DNA from: Pseudomonadota bacterium
GTDB lineage: Bacteria; Pseudomonadota; Gammaproteobacteria; Ga0077536
NCBI GenBank assembly: GCA_018668255.1
Contig: JABISZ010000024.1
Span: forward strand, 30,388-94,387
DNA length: 64,000 nt
Reading direction: 5' to 3'
A program made the translations under genes and the position numbers. The notes below the pieces were generated by a model. That model did not search any database and had not been told where the DNA came from. It worked only from the letters and a program-made list of their open reading frames with translations. This document shows, piece by piece, positions 1-9,103 of this stretch. Positions within the stretch are counted from its first letter, which is position 1. The number at the start of each line of letters is the position of its first letter.

Positions 1-542
1 TGGCTAGAGACAATACAGAGATACACAAGAAACTCAATTCGGCGGTGTTTCCTGGAACTCAGGGAGGGCCTTTAATGCACATCATTGCCGCAAAAGCTGT
101 TGCATTTAAGGAAGCGATGGCGCCGGAATTTAAGGTTTACCAGCAGAATGTTTTAGCTAACTCTCGAGCCATGGCGGATATATTCACGGAACGTTCTTAT
201 AAAATTGTTTCGGGTGGGACGGACAACCATCTATTCTTGGTCGACTTGGTAAACAAAGGTTTGACAGGGAAAGAGGCGGATGCTGCTTTAGGCCTCGCAC
301 ACTTTACAGTAAACAAGAACTCTGTTCCAAATGATCCTCGATCTCCATTCGTAACAAGTGGTATTCGGATTGGAACTCCGGCAATGACTACTCGAGGGTT
401 TGGACCTGAAGAGGCAAAGATCATCGCAGGATGGATGTGTGATGTCCTTGATGCCCATGATAATTTGATTAATCTTGAGCGGATAAGTCGGAAAGTAGAA
501 TCTCTTTGTGCTTCGTTTCCTGTTTACTCTCATCTCCATTAG
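1..542 (+). CDS. glyA: Serine hydroxymethyltransferase, C-terminal part (cut by window start)
   Basis: PLP enzyme converting serine and tetrahydrofolate to glycine and 5,10-methylene-THF in the cytosol. The frame is open from base 3, so about 179 C-terminal residues are visible and the N-terminal half, with the PLP lysine, lies upstream of the window. The visible part carries the family signatures [30 protein letters not shown] text and [17 protein letters not shown], ending in PVYSHLH. A GTG at 45 is internal, not a start. It precedes nrdR by 27 bp, the usual glyA-nrdR order. Assignment is near certain; truncation is only the window edge. Confidence 0.97.
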   Translation, partial: ARDNTEIHKKLNSAVFPGTQGGPLMHIIAAKAVAFKEAMAPEFKVYQQNVLANSRAMADIFTERSYKIVSGGTDNHLFLVDLVNKGLTGKEADAALGLAHFTVNKNSVPNDPRSPFVTSGIRIGTPAMTTRGFGPEEAKIIAGWMCDVLDAHDNLINLERISRKVESLCASFPVYSHLH

Positions 543-569
543 AGTTGGATTTAGAGGTTTATCGCTAGA

Positions 570-1085
570 ATGTTTTGTCCTTTTTGTAACCATGAAGATA
601 CGAGAGTTGTTGACTCACGTTTGCTAGGGGAAGGAGATCAGGTTAGACGTCGCCGGGAATGTCAGGAATGCAAAGTTCGATTCACGACGTATGAAACAGC
701 AGAGCTTAATTTTCCTAAGTTAGTTAAGCGTGATGGTACTCGCGAATTATTTAATGAGGAGAAGTTAAGGAGAGGAGTGCATCGCGCCCTCGAGAAGCGG
801 CCAGTTGCGGTTGATAAAATTGAAACTGCGATCACTCACATAAAGACATATATAAGAACAAGTGGTGATCGCGAGATTGCTTCATCTTTAGTTGGCGAGT
901 TTGTGATGGCTGAGTTACGAAATCTAGATAAGGTAGCTTATGTCCGCTTTGCTTCGGTATATCGCAGTTTTGAAGACGTGAACGCTTTTTTGGAGGAGAT
1001 AGAGGGACTTGAGAGTGAGCCACCAGAAAAGCTGCGTGAGCGCCAACTTGATCTCTTGTCTGGTGATGGTCAGAATAAAAATTAA
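570..1085 (+). CDS. nrdR: Transcriptional repressor NrdR
   Basis: Zinc-ribbon/ATP-cone repressor of ribonucleotide reductase genes that senses ATP/dATP. Four zinc cysteines are visible at residues 3, 6, 31 and 34 (MFCPFC and CQEC), followed by the basic RRRRE stretch and an ATP-cone domain at about 49-139. At 171 aa it is slightly longer than the usual 150-160, the extra residues forming a charged C-terminal tail. ATG 570 is fixed by the zinc ribbon at the very N-terminus. It lies between glyA and ribD, the common gammaproteobacterial order. No NrdR boxes were recognised here. Confidence 0.97.
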   Translation: MFCPFCNHEDTRVVDSRLLGEGDQVRRRRECQECKVRFTTYETAELNFPKLVKRDGTRELFNEEKLRRGVHRALEKRPVAVDKIETAITHIKTYIRTSGDREIASSLVGEFVMAELRNLDKVAYVRFASVYRSFEDVNAFLEEIEGLESEPPEKLRERQLDLLSGDGQNKN

Positions 1086-1128
1086 TCAGATAATCACAAG
1101 GCTTTAGGTAATAAGTTGTTTGAAGAAT

Positions 1129-2223
1129 ATGAGCCAAATTGATGACATAAGCTATATGGAGCAGGCGCTACATTTAGCTGAAAAAGGACGCTATTCAACA
1201 TCTCCTAATCCGGCTGTTGGATGTGTAATAGTGAAAAATCAGAGAGTTATTGGCAGCGGATTCCACCGGCGAGCGGGTGGTCCACATGCTGAAATTGAAG
1301 CTATTAATAGTGCTACTGAAAGCTGTGAGAATGCCACCGCATATATTACTTTGGAGCCTTGTAGTCATCATGGTAAGACAGGGCCCTGCTGCGAGGCATT
1401 AATCGCCCATCAGTTTGCTAGAGTAGTATACGCCGTTATCGATCCTAATCAGGACATTGCTGGGAAAGGCGATCGTATGTTGCGCAAAGCAGGTATGGAT
1501 GTTCTCGGCGGAGTCTGTAGCGCTGCAGCGAGAGAACTTAACAAAGGTTTTTTTAAGAGAATGGAATATGGGCTTCCTTATGTAACTGTAAAAATTGCCA
1601 TGAGTCTTGATGGTGCTACGGCCCTAAGGAAAGGCGAAAGCAAGTGGATAACGTGCTCAGAGGCAAGAGAAGACGTGCAGAGGCTCAGGGCAGAGACTTG
1701 TGCGATATTGACTGGGATAGGAACTGTTTTAAAGGATGACCCGTCTCTCAATATACGTACGCTTAGGTTTGACACTCTTGGCAGACAGCCGATGAGGGTG
1801 GTCTTGGATTCTAAACTTCGTACGCCTCATGAGTCCAAATTACTAAATGTTGCAGGTATAAGTAGAATTTATACTGCGAGCGCGGATTCTAGTTTAGCCA
1901 CAGCGTTACGTAATGCAGGTGCTACTATATGTTTTACTCCTAAGTGTGATAACGGAATTGATGTAGAGGCTGTGTTGTTCGATCTGTCAAAGCAGGGAGT
2001 CAATAAAGTTTTAGTAGAGGCAGGGGCTACAATTGTTGCCGAGTTAATCGATAGAGAACTATTCGATGAGATTATCGTTTATATGGCACCTAAAATCCTG
2101 GGAACAGATGCGAGGAGTGGTTTTAATATTGCCTCCCCCGATAATTTATCTGATGCTTTTGGCTTAAAACTTGTAGAGTCCTACAATATTGGTACAGATA
2201 TCGTGATGAAATTTTTACGCTAA
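1129..2223 (+). CDS. ribD: Bifunctional riboflavin deaminase/reductase RibD
   Basis: Carries out steps two and three of riboflavin synthesis: deamination of diaminohydroxyphosphoribosylaminopyrimidine, then reduction of the ribosyl side chain. The N-terminal cytidine-deaminase-like domain (about 1-145) has the zinc motifs HAEIEAI and EPCSHHGKTGPC. The C-terminal reductase domain begins near VKIAMSLDGATAL and contains GIGTVLKDDPSLN. A TTG at 1120 is in frame but ATG 1129 gives the better N-terminus (MSQIDDISYMEQAL) and 364 aa, normal for the family. First gene of the rib block; ribE follows after 22 bp. Confidence 0.96.
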   Translation: MSQIDDISYMEQALHLAEKGRYSTSPNPAVGCVIVKNQRVIGSGFHRRAGGPHAEIEAINSATESCENATAYITLEPCSHHGKTGPCCEALIAHQFARVVYAVIDPNQDIAGKGDRMLRKAGMDVLGGVCSAAARELNKGFFKRMEYGLPYVTVKIAMSLDGATALRKGESKWITCSEAREDVQRLRAETCAILTGIGTVLKDDPSLNIRTLRFDTLGRQPMRVVLDSKLRTPHESKLLNVAGISRIYTASADSSLATALRNAGATICFTPKCDNGIDVEAVLFDLSKQGVNKVLVEAGATIVAELIDRELFDEIIVYMAPKILGTDARSGFNIASPDNLSDAFGLKLVESYNIGTDIVMKFLR

Positions 2224-2245
2224 ATGACAGATATAGGAGTATAAA

Positions 2246-2899
2246 ATGTTTACTGGCATTGTTGAGACAGTTGGTGAATTAACAGAATTGCGCATTGTTA
2301 GTACGGGAATGCGTATGAAAATCAGCGCAAAAAATCTGGATTTTAACGATGTATCTCTAGGAGACTCCATTGCAGTGTCTGGAGCTTGTTTAACAGTGAC
2401 ATCTTTTTCAAATAGTGATTTTGAAGTGGATGTGTCCAGTGAGACGTTGACTAAAACTACCCTGGGATTTAAAAAGGCTGGCGCGAGAGTGAATATTGAG
2501 AAGGCTTTGAAATTTAATGATCGGCTGGGCGGACATTTGGTGAGTGGTCATATTGACGACATTGGGCGGGTACTCGGACGCACAACTTTAGGAGATTATG
2601 TGCGCTTTATAATTTGCGTACCTGCTTCACTTTCTAGATACCTCGCTTACAAGGGCTCAGTGTGTCTTGATGGCGTCAGCTTAACAGTGAATAGCGTGAC
2701 TGAAGATTCATTTGAAGTTCTTACTATTCCCCATACACTTGAAAATACTACTCTGGAAGATCTTAACGTGGGAGTCTCCGTCAATGTTGAGGTGGATCTT
2801 GTCGCAAGATACTTAGAACGACTCGATTCATCGGATGAAAAAAACAGCGCGTCTAAAGTCTCTCTAGCAACGCTAGTCGATGCAGGGATCCTTAAGTAG
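2246..2899 (+). CDS. ribE: Riboflavin synthase alpha chain
   Basis: Dismutates two 6,7-dimethyl-8-ribityllumazine molecules to riboflavin and the pyrimidinedione. It begins with the hallmark MFTGIVE and shows two tandem lumazine-binding domains: residues 1-95 (GDSIAVSGACLTV) and about 97-195 (HLVSGHID, GSVCLDGVSLTVNSV). Length 217 aa is typical. An AGGAG ribosome site precedes ATG 2246. It sits between ribD and the ribBX gene, with lumazine synthase two genes on, so product and substrate enzymes are adjacent. Confidence 0.96.
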   Translation: MFTGIVETVGELTELRIVSTGMRMKISAKNLDFNDVSLGDSIAVSGACLTVTSFSNSDFEVDVSSETLTKTTLGFKKAGARVNIEKALKFNDRLGGHLVSGHIDDIGRVLGRTTLGDYVRFIICVPASLSRYLAYKGSVCLDGVSLTVNSVTEDSFEVLTIPHTLENTTLEDLNVGVSVNVEVDLVARYLERLDSSDEKNSASKVSLATLVDAGILK

Positions 2900-3008
2900 G
2901 GAACGGTTTTCTGGCAGCCTGAATTGTCATGCTTTGACAGTTTATGGTGTGTAACTCGGCGCGTAAGCATATAATAATGTTAAATATACAACCTTGTGGG
3001 TATTTGTA

Positions 3009-4118
3009 GTGTTAAATTCTACTGAAGAACTAATTCAAGACATCCGTGATGGGAAGATGATTATCATCATGGATGACGAAGACCGTGAGAATGAAGGAGA
3101 TTTTATTGTAGCTGCTGAGCACTGTACTGCGGAGAATGTGAACTTCATGTCTAAACATGGGAGAGGACTTATTTGTTTGACGCTGACAGATGAGAGGTGT
3201 AAGCAGTTAAGTTTGGGCCTCATGGTGAGAGATACGCAGGCCCAACATAGCACTAATTTTACCCTCTCGATTGAAGCAGCAGAGGGAGTTACAACTGGGA
3301 TCTCAGCTGCAGACAGAGCACGAACGATTCAGGCTGCGGTAGCTATGGATGCTTCGCCTACAGATATTATACAGCCGGGACATATATTCCCTTTGATGGC
3401 CCAGTCAGGAGGAGTCCTTACTAGAGCCGGGCATACTGAGGCGGGTTGCGATTTTTCTAGATGCGCCGGACTTGACCCCTCTGCAGTAATTGTCGAAATT
3501 TTAAACGATGATGGTTCTATGGCTCGACGACCTGATCTAGAGAAAATCGCACTAGAGTTTGATATGAAGATTGGGACAATAGCTGATCTTATAAAATACC
3601 GCGTGCAGAATGAGAAAACTGTTCACAGAGAAGCTGTTTCCATCTTGCCCACTGAGTTTGGAGATTTTAATTTGTATACTTATCAAGATGAGTTGCGAGG
3701 AGACCTTCATATGGCACTTGTTAAAGGCACGATAAACCCTGACTCGCCAACTCTGGTGCGGGTACATATCGCAAATCCTTTTGCGGATCTTACAGCGACG
3801 ACTCGCAAAGAAGCGGGATGGCCACTGAGGGATGTTTTGAGGAGAGTAAGTGAAGAGGGTGAGGGAGTTGTCGTCATACTAAACAATCAAATTGAATCGA
3901 GTGATTTATTAGACGAAGTGATTCAATATAGCGAACTGGGTATAGAATCTGATCTCTCCAATAAAAAAGAGAGGAAGCCAATGAAATTCCGTCAGATCGG
4001 TTTAGGTGCTCAGATTCTGTCTGATGTCGGTGTTCGAAAAATGCGCGTTATGAGCAGTCCCCGAAAATATCATGCGCTCTCAGGGTTTGGTCTTGAAGTC
4101 ATTGAGTATGTAACTTGA
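3009..4118 (+). CDS. ribB: 3,4-dihydroxy-2-butanone-4-phosphate synthase with degenerate GTP cyclohydrolase II domain (RibBX type)
   Basis: The N-terminal domain (about 1-205) makes the four-carbon riboflavin precursor from ribulose 5-phosphate: DDEDRENEGD acidic loop, RAGHTEAGCDF and the C-terminal AxxY-like segment are all present. The C-terminal domain (about 207-369) aligns with GTP cyclohydrolase II (VRVHIANPFADL, GLGAQILSDVGVRKM) but lacks the three zinc cysteines of active RibA, so it is probably catalytically dead, as in known RibBX proteins. A TTG at 2994 is possible, but GTG 3009 gives the family-like N-terminus (V)LNSTEELI. A separate ribA should exist elsewhere. No FMN riboswitch fits in the 109 bp before it. 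Confidence 0.92.
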   Translation: MLNSTEELIQDIRDGKMIIIMDDEDRENEGDFIVAAEHCTAENVNFMSKHGRGLICLTLTDERCKQLSLGLMVRDTQAQHSTNFTLSIEAAEGVTTGISAADRARTIQAAVAMDASPTDIIQPGHIFPLMAQSGGVLTRAGHTEAGCDFSRCAGLDPSAVIVEILNDDGSMARRPDLEKIALEFDMKIGTIADLIKYRVQNEKTVHREAVSILPTEFGDFNLYTYQDELRGDLHMALVKGTINPDSPTLVRVHIANPFADLTATTRKEAGWPLRDVLRRVSEEGEGVVVILNNQIESSDLLDEVIQYSELGIESDLSNKKERKPMKFRQIGLGAQILSDVGVRKMRVMSSPRKYHALSGFGLEVIEYVT

Positions 4119-4131
4119 AAGGTGAATTAAT

Positions 4132-4605
4132 ATGTTGAAAATTAACAATATTGTAGGTCACACAATACTTGATAAAGCGGCGAAAATCGGTGTCATATGT
4201 ACGCGGTTTAACAGCTTTATTGTTGACCATCTCGAATCTGGCTGCCTGGATGCCTTAGAACGCTCTAGCTCTGTTGACATTATTATTGATGTTGTGAAAG
4301 TTCCCGGGGCTTACGAGCTACCCCTTGTAGCGAAAAGGATGGCTGAATCAACATCGTATGATGCTATCATAGCCCTTGGTGCGGTCATTAGAGGGACGAC
4401 TCCTCACTTCGAACACGTCTCTAATGTATGCTCTAGGGGATTAGCGAGTGTTTCTGTGGATTCTGGGATACCTGTTATTTTTGGAGTCTTGACTGTTGAT
4501 TCTATCGAGCAAGCTATTGAAAGAGCTGGCACGAAGGCGGGGAATAAGGGCTCTGAAGCAGCAATTACCGCTATAGAAATGATCAACTTGTCGCGACAGT
4601 TGTAA
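4132..4605 (+). CDS. ribH: 6,7-dimethyl-8-ribityllumazine synthase
   Basis: Condenses the RibB product with the RibD-pathway pyrimidine to give lumazine, the substrate of RibE; forms icosahedral or pentameric shells. The motifs [13 protein letters not shown] and [14 protein letters not shown] contain the phosphate- and substrate-binding residues and the catalytic His. The 157 aa length is standard. AAGGTG ahead of ATG 4132 is a good ribosome site. Its TAA is directly followed by the GTG of nusB with no gap, so the two are probably translationally coupled. Confidence 0.96.
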   Translation: MLKINNIVGHTILDKAAKIGVICTRFNSFIVDHLESGCLDALERSSSVDIIIDVVKVPGAYELPLVAKRMAESTSYDAIIALGAVIRGTTPHFEHVSNVCSRGLASVSVDSGIPVIFGVLTVDSIEQAIERAGTKAGNKGSEAAITAIEMINLSRQL

Positions 4606-5052
4606 GTGGTGGGATCAGCCGCTCGGCAGGGCCGGATCAGGGCCCGACGTTGCGCGGTTCAAGCACTTTATCAGTGGCAGGTATCAGAAAGAAAATCGGT
4701 AGACATTATAGATGAATTTATAGAGATACGTGAACTGGCGCGTGTAGATAAACAGTACTTCGCTATACTAGTGTCTGAGGTTGTGGCGGGTGTAATTGAG
4801 TTGAAAAACGATCTTCGAGATTGTCTTGATATTGAATGGGATCGATTAGATTTAGTTGAGAGAAGTGTACTGTTGGTTAGCGCGTATGAGATGAAAGCGT
4901 GCGTTGATATCCCCTATCAGGTCGTCATAAATGAAGGGGTCGAGCTCTGCAAGATGTTTGGTACGGCTGAAGGGTTCCGATTTGTGAATGCAGCTCTTGA
5001 TAAATTGGCTCGCAGTCAACGCGCGCTGGAAATTGCGAGCCAAAAAGTTTAA
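4606..5052 (+). CDS. nusB: Transcription antitermination factor NusB
   Basis: All-helical RNA-binding protein that joins NusE at boxA for rRNA antitermination. Signatures: RARRCAVQALYQWQ at the N-terminus, DWDRLDLVERSVLL-type core (here EWDRLDLVERSVLLV) and the C-terminal GTAEGFRFVNAALDKLA. At 148 aa it is of normal length. The start is GTG at 4606, abutting the ribH stop; a second GTG at 4609 is equally possible. ribH-nusB-thiL is a widely conserved order. Confidence 0.95.
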   Translation: MVGSAARQGRIRARRCAVQALYQWQVSERKSVDIIDEFIEIRELARVDKQYFAILVSEVVAGVIELKNDLRDCLDIEWDRLDLVERSVLLVSAYEMKACVDIPYQVVINEGVELCKMFGTAEGFRFVNAALDKLARSQRALEIASQKV

Positions 5053-5070
5053 ATACAGCGGTATGTTGTT

Positions 5071-6021
5071 TTGAATGAATTTGATCTTGTGAAAAAATTT
5101 TTTGAACCGATGTGTTTGGAAAATCCGGATGTTTTGCAAGGTATTGGCGATGACGGTGCGGTTATTAAATGGTTGGGTTCATCGAGTCTAGTTGTCGCTA
5201 CTGATACGCTGGTGGCTGGCGTACACTTCCCTCATGACATGGAAGCAGCGGCAATCGGTTATCGCTCTGGTGCCGTTAATATAAGTGATATCGCGGCAAT
5301 GGGGGCTTTTCCAAAGTATGCTACTCTAGGGCTGACAATTCCTGGGGTTGATGAGCAATGGTTGTTCCAGTTTTCGAATGGATTGAATGAAGTTTTTTCA
5401 GAATTTGGTTGCTCGCTTGTCGGCGGAGATACGACCAAAGGTCCGCTAGCAGTTAATTTAACGCTAATTGGAGCGGCGGAAGGTCCTTGTTTAAAGCGCT
5501 GCGGTTGCGAGGACGGAGATTTGGTTTTTGTTTCTGGGACTTTGGGTGATGCACGTGGTGCATTAGAACTGTTAGATTCAAATGAATTAAATGCGAGCGG
5601 TAAATACCTACGAAACAGGTTTGAAAAACCTGAAGCTCGAGTGAGATTAGGGATGAGTTTGCTCGGGCATGCAAATGCTTGTATTGATATTTCTGACGGC
5701 CTGCTTGCCGACTTAAAACATCTCTGTGATGCCAGTGAAAAAGCTATCGTTGTTGATATAGACAAGTTGCCTATATCAAAATCTCTGCTAGAAACTTTCG
5801 GTTACGAGCGTGCTTTGACCTATGCCGCGACTGGCGGGGATGACTATGAACTTGCTTTTACTGTATCTCCGCGTAACGCAGATCACGTTCTGCGAGTGGC
5901 CGATTGGCTAGAGCAAAAAATATCAATTGTCGGTGAAGTTCAAGAAGGTAGTGGAGTGGTATTTAAAGAGGGTCAAGAAAGGAGGGAACTCCTTGAGACA
6001 TCTGGTTATCGTCATTTTTAG
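5071..6021 (+). CDS. thiL: Thiamine-monophosphate kinase ThiL
   Basis: Phosphorylates thiamine monophosphate to the active cofactor thiamine diphosphate, using ATP. PurM/ThiL-fold signatures are visible: GIGDDGAVI, ATDTLVAGVHF, GAVNISDIAAMGA and VGGDTTKGPL in the N-terminal half, DISDGLLADLKHL and GGDDYELAFT in the C-terminal half. The 316 aa length is normal. The start is TTG 5071, chosen because the product begins MNEFDLVKKF as in relatives. In many gammaproteobacteria pgpA follows thiL; here an aldolase gene follows instead. The product supports the ThDP enzyme encoded at 22938-24608. Confidence 0.95.
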   Translation: MNEFDLVKKFFEPMCLENPDVLQGIGDDGAVIKWLGSSSLVVATDTLVAGVHFPHDMEAAAIGYRSGAVNISDIAAMGAFPKYATLGLTIPGVDEQWLFQFSNGLNEVFSEFGCSLVGGDTTKGPLAVNLTLIGAAEGPCLKRCGCEDGDLVFVSGTLGDARGALELLDSNELNASGKYLRNRFEKPEARVRLGMSLLGHANACIDISDGLLADLKHLCDASEKAIVVDIDKLPISKSLLETFGYERALTYAATGGDDYELAFTVSPRNADHVLRVADWLEQKISIVGEVQEGSGVVFKEGQERRELLETSGYRHF

Positions 6022-6069
6022 TGATAGAATTTCCATGAACCGGACATTCTTGTTACATAGGGGAGAGGG

Positions 6070-6834
6070 ATGAACGCTATTTTTAGACGTAGGCTTTTAG
6101 AGCGTGAACTATTATGCGGCACAATGCTAACGACGAGTTCGGTAGAAGTGACCGAAATTCTCGCACATCTTGAATATGATTGGTTATTTATAGACACGGA
6201 GCATTCACCGTTGAGCCCGATGACAGTGCGTAGCTTAATTCAAGCTGCAGGGAAAGTCCCGTGTTTGGTGAGACTAGCCGATCGCGGAGAGGTTTCTATT
6301 AAGAATGCTCTTGATTCTGGGGCGGCTGGAATCATCGCCCCTCAAGTCAACAATGCTAAGGAGGCTAAGGAAATTGTCTCGTATTGTAAATACCCCCCTG
6401 CTGGAACGCGTGGCGTTGGTCTTAGCCGAGCTAGCAAGTATGGGCTAGAATTTTCTGATTATGTGTCGAACGCTAACAATAGTATTAGTGTTGTTCTGCA
6501 AATAGAGCATATTGAAGCGGTTAAGAATGTGCATGAGATATTAGCTGTCGAGGGTCTAGACGCTATTTTTATTGGCCCGTATGACTTATCGACTAGCATG
6601 GGTAAGCCCGGCTTGCTCAGAGATCCTGCAGTAGTTGAGGCTATAAACGTAGTTAGAGAGGCGTGTTTAGAAGCTAAGATAGCTCTTGGATATTTTGGGA
6701 TGGATGTTAATGACGTGACCGAGCGAGCGGTGCAGGGGTTTAGTCTTTTGTGTAGCGGTCTTGATCTGGGATTTTTAACCGAGAGTGGACGGAAGAATCT
6801 TGAAGGTCTTAAAAGTACAAAGGTGGTCTTATGA
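6070..6834 (+). CDS. HpcH/HpaI-family class II aldolase
   Basis: TIM-barrel pyruvate-dependent aldolase, like 4-hydroxy-2-oxoheptanedioate or 2-keto-3-deoxy-sugar-acid aldolases that cleave 2-keto acids to pyruvate and an aldehyde. Seen: DTEHSPLSPMTV near residue 43, the PPAGTRGVGLSRASKYG loop, the metal-region QIEH and GPYDLSTSMG. At 254 aa it is full length. A strong GGGGAGAGGG ribosome site precedes ATG 6070. It overlaps the next gene by 4 bp (ATGA), so the two are one operon. The true substrate cannot be read from sequence. Confidence 0.9.
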   Translation: MNAIFRRRLLERELLCGTMLTTSSVEVTEILAHLEYDWLFIDTEHSPLSPMTVRSLIQAAGKVPCLVRLADRGEVSIKNALDSGAAGIIAPQVNNAKEAKEIVSYCKYPPAGTRGVGLSRASKYGLEFSDYVSNANNSISVVLQIEHIEAVKNVHEILAVEGLDAIFIGPYDLSTSMGKPGLLRDPAVVEAINVVREACLEAKIALGYFGMDVNDVTERAVQGFSLLCSGLDLGFLTESGRKNLEGLKSTKVVL

Positions 6835-7487
6835 GAGAAGATTTAAAACAAAAAATGATGACTATTCCAGTAGCAGCACTTGCAGATGCTAACAAGCAAC
6901 TTTCAATTTTAGATAGCGCATTACGACCAGTTCGCGCCGGACTAAAGCTTGTGGGCCCTGCTCATACTGTTAGATGCCACGACGACTTTCTGACAATCAT
7001 TCAAGCACTGAATAATTCTGAAGCTGGTGAAGTGATTGTCGTAGACTCTTGCGGCAGTACGAGAGCGTTGATTGGAGAGATATTTACTAATGAAGCACTA
7101 AGGAAAGGTTTAGCAGGTTTGGTTATTGACGGGCCAGTTCGAGACATAGAGTCGATACGTGAGCTAGATATTCCAGTTTATGCTCGATCTTTTTGTCCTT
7201 GCTCAGGAACAACGATTCGACTGATGGAAGAGCAAATTCCCATATTGTGTGGAGGAGTCAAAGTGAATCCTGGTGATGTTTTATTTGGAGACGATGATGG
7301 TATTCTCCTTGGTTCTGAAGCTGAACTGTTAAACGCAATAGAAAATGCATTAGCTATAGAGGATGCAGAGCGGGAGCTTTTAAGGCAAATGCATTCGGGA
7401 AAGCCTCTTGTTGAACTTCTGAATTTCAAAGAACACGTTAAAGCCCTTAAAACAGGTGTTGATAGTAATTTGCAATTTAGACTTTAG
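6831..7487 (+). CDS. RraA-family aldolase/decarboxylase (HMG aldolase-like)
   Basis: Member of the RraA/4-hydroxy-4-methyl-2-oxoglutarate aldolase fold. Some members cleave tertiary 2-keto acids or decarboxylate oxaloacetate; true RraA binds RNase E. The motif GEIFTNEALRKGLAGLVIDG and GPVRD carry the metal and substrate residues. The 218 aa length matches the aldolase branch better than RraA proper (about 160 aa). Translational coupling to the HpcH-type aldolase favours a catabolic role in 2-keto acid breakdown to pyruvate. Pathway is inferred only. Confidence 0.85.
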   Translation: MREDLKQKMMTIPVAALADANKQLSILDSALRPVRAGLKLVGPAHTVRCHDDFLTIIQALNNSEAGEVIVVDSCGSTRALIGEIFTNEALRKGLAGLVIDGPVRDIESIRELDIPVYARSFCPCSGTTIRLMEEQIPILCGGVKVNPGDVLFGDDDGILLGSEAELLNAIENALAIEDAERELLRQMHSGKPLVELLNFKEHVKALKTGVDSNLQFRL

Positions 7488-7514
7488 CATCAAAATACTA
7501 GTTGGAATATTTTT

Positions 7515-7934
7515 ATGGGACAGTCTAGTGAGTTTTCCTTGGATCTTCGACTGGAGAAACAGAGTTTGTTCGTTTGCAAATTAGAATTGTGTGAACTACG
7601 AATGATAAATGACCAAAATTATCCCTGGTTTATTCTGGTGCCACGACTAAATAATGTTCGTGAGATTTATGAGCTGTCAGAATTCTCGAGAGGCGTACTT
7701 GAGCGAGAAATATTCTGCATATCGAAGGCGCTCGCTGGACACTTTAATGCATTCAAAACCAATATAGCTGCTCTTGGCAATCTTGTTGCACAGTTACACA
7801 TCCACATTATAATCAGATATGAAACAGATAAGTCTTGGCCAGAGCCAGTCTGGGGAAAGTTTCCAGCTGCCCCTTACAGTCGAGCGCAAGTGCAAGAAAG
7901 AGTGGAAACAGTTCGAAAACTTATAAATTCATAA
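7515..7934 (+). CDS. HIT-domain nucleotide hydrolase/transferase
   Basis: Small histidine-triad protein, probably acting on dinucleoside polyphosphates or adenylated intermediates. The motif is QLHIHIII at about residues 93-100, so the first His of the classical HxHxH triad is Gln while the central nucleophilic His is kept; the following RYETDKSWPEPVWG is typical of a proteobacterial HIT subfamily. The 139 aa length is normal. It starts 28 bp after the RraA-like gene and is followed, after 59 bp, by frmA. Substrate unknown. Confidence 0.85.
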   Translation: MGQSSEFSLDLRLEKQSLFVCKLELCELRMINDQNYPWFILVPRLNNVREIYELSEFSRGVLEREIFCISKALAGHFNAFKTNIAALGNLVAQLHIHIIIRYETDKSWPEPVWGKFPAAPYSRAQVQERVETVRKLINS

Positions 7935-7945
7935 ATACAATTGGG

Positions 7946-7959
7946 CTATCATAAGATAG
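7946..7959 (+). other. Short inverted repeat upstream of frmA
   Basis: CTATC-ATAA-GATAG forms a perfect 5-bp inverted repeat centred about 42 bp before the frmA ATG, and a CAATTG hexamer occurs on either side of it (around 7939 and 7972). It could be an operator for formaldehyde- or thiol-responsive control, or a weak terminator for the HIT gene. It lacks a T run. No known regulator site was recognised. Confidence 0.25.
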
Positions 7960-7993
7960 TTTGCCTACTTTCAATTGATAGCGGAGTAATGAT

Positions 7994-9103
7994 ATGAAAA
8001 CGAGAGCTGCGGTAGCCGTCGAGGCAGGTAAACCATTGGAGATCATGGACGTTGACCTTGAGGGGCCTCGCGATGGGGAAGTTTTAGTCGAGATAATGGC
8101 AACGGGTATCTGCCATACCGATGAGTTCACTCTTTCTGGGGCGGATCCTGAAGGGATGTTTCCTGCAATTCTAGGACATGAAGGAGCAGGGATAGTAAGA
8201 GAGATCGGGTCTAACGTGCACGATTTAGAAGTTGGGGATCACGTTATCCCTCTCTACACTCCGGAGTGCAGAGTGTGCGAGTACTGCCTCAATCCTAAGA
8301 CTAATCTTTGTCAGGCGATTCGTGTCACCCAAGGTCAAGGGTTGATGCCAGATAGTACTAGCCGTTTTTCTATCGGAGGAAAACCAATTCTTCATTATAT
8401 GGGGACTTCTACTTTTTCTAACTTCACAGTAGTGCCAGAAATAGCATTAGCTAAAGTCGATAAGCGCGCACCTTTTGATAAGATTTGTTATATCGGTTGT
8501 GGAGTAACAACCGGTATTGGTGCCGTAATAAATACAGCTAAGGCTGAACCTGGCTGTCGAGCGGTTGTCTTCGGTCTTGGTGGGATAGGTCTTAATGTCC
8601 TTCAAGGACTTAAGATGATAGGGGCTAGCATGATTGTTGGTGTTGACATGAATAACGATAAAAAAGAATGGGGGGAAAAATTTGGAATGACCCATTTCGT
8701 GAACCCTTCTGAAATAACAGGTGACTTAGTTGGACATTTGGTGGAATTGACCGGCGGCGGGGCTGATTACTCGTTCGAGTGTATTGGTAACACTGATGTT
8801 ATGAGACAGGCTCTTGAGTGCACCCACAAAGGATGGGGCGAGAGTATCATTATCGGAGTAGCGGGGGCTGGAAAGGAAATTAGTACCCGGCCATTTCAGT
8901 TGGTGACGGGTCGTAGCTGGCGCGGCACCGCTTTTGGAGGCGCTCGAGGTAGAACTGATGTTCCGAAGATCGTAGATTGGTACCTGAATGGGAAAATAGA
9001 GATTGATCCAATGATCACTCATACACTGAAATTAGAAGAGATAAACCGAGGGTTTGATCTTATGCATTCTGGCGAGAGTATACGCTCAGTGGTGGTCTAT
9101 TGA
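7994..9103 (+). CDS. frmA: S-(hydroxymethyl)glutathione dehydrogenase (class III alcohol dehydrogenase)
   Basis: Oxidises the spontaneous formaldehyde-glutathione adduct to S-formylglutathione with NAD+. Zinc MDR fold: catalytic zinc region GICHTDEFTLSG and GHEGAG, structural zinc lobe with four Cys in CRVCEYCLNPKTNLC, and a Rossmann GLGGIGLNV motif. At 369 aa it matches class III ADHs, including TGRSWRGTAFGG and IDPMITHTL. It is followed with a one-base stop/start overlap by the hydrolase of the same pathway, so the pair is clearly one operon. Confidence 0.96.
   Translation: MKTRAAVAVEAGKPLEIMDVDLEGPRDGEVLVEIMATGICHTDEFTLSGADPEGMFPAILGHEGAGIVREIGSNVHDLEVGDHVIPLYTPECRVCEYCLNPKTNLCQAIRVTQGQGLMPDSTSRFSIGGKPILHYMGTSTFSNFTVVPEIALAKVDKRAPFDKICYIGCGVTTGIGAVINTAKAEPGCRAVVFGLGGIGLNVLQGLKMIGASMIVGVDMNNDKKEWGEKFGMTHFVNPSEITGDLVGHLVELTGGGADYSFECIGNTDVMRQALECTHKGWGESIIIGVAGAGKEISTRPFQLVTGRSWRGTAFGGARGRTDVPKIVDWYLNGKIEIDPMITHTLKLEEINRGFDLMHSGESIRSVVVY

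Noticed and set aside
2900..3008. FMN riboswitch ahead of ribBX
   Set aside because: The gap is too short and none of the conserved FMN-element segments are seen; the same is true before ribD and ribE.
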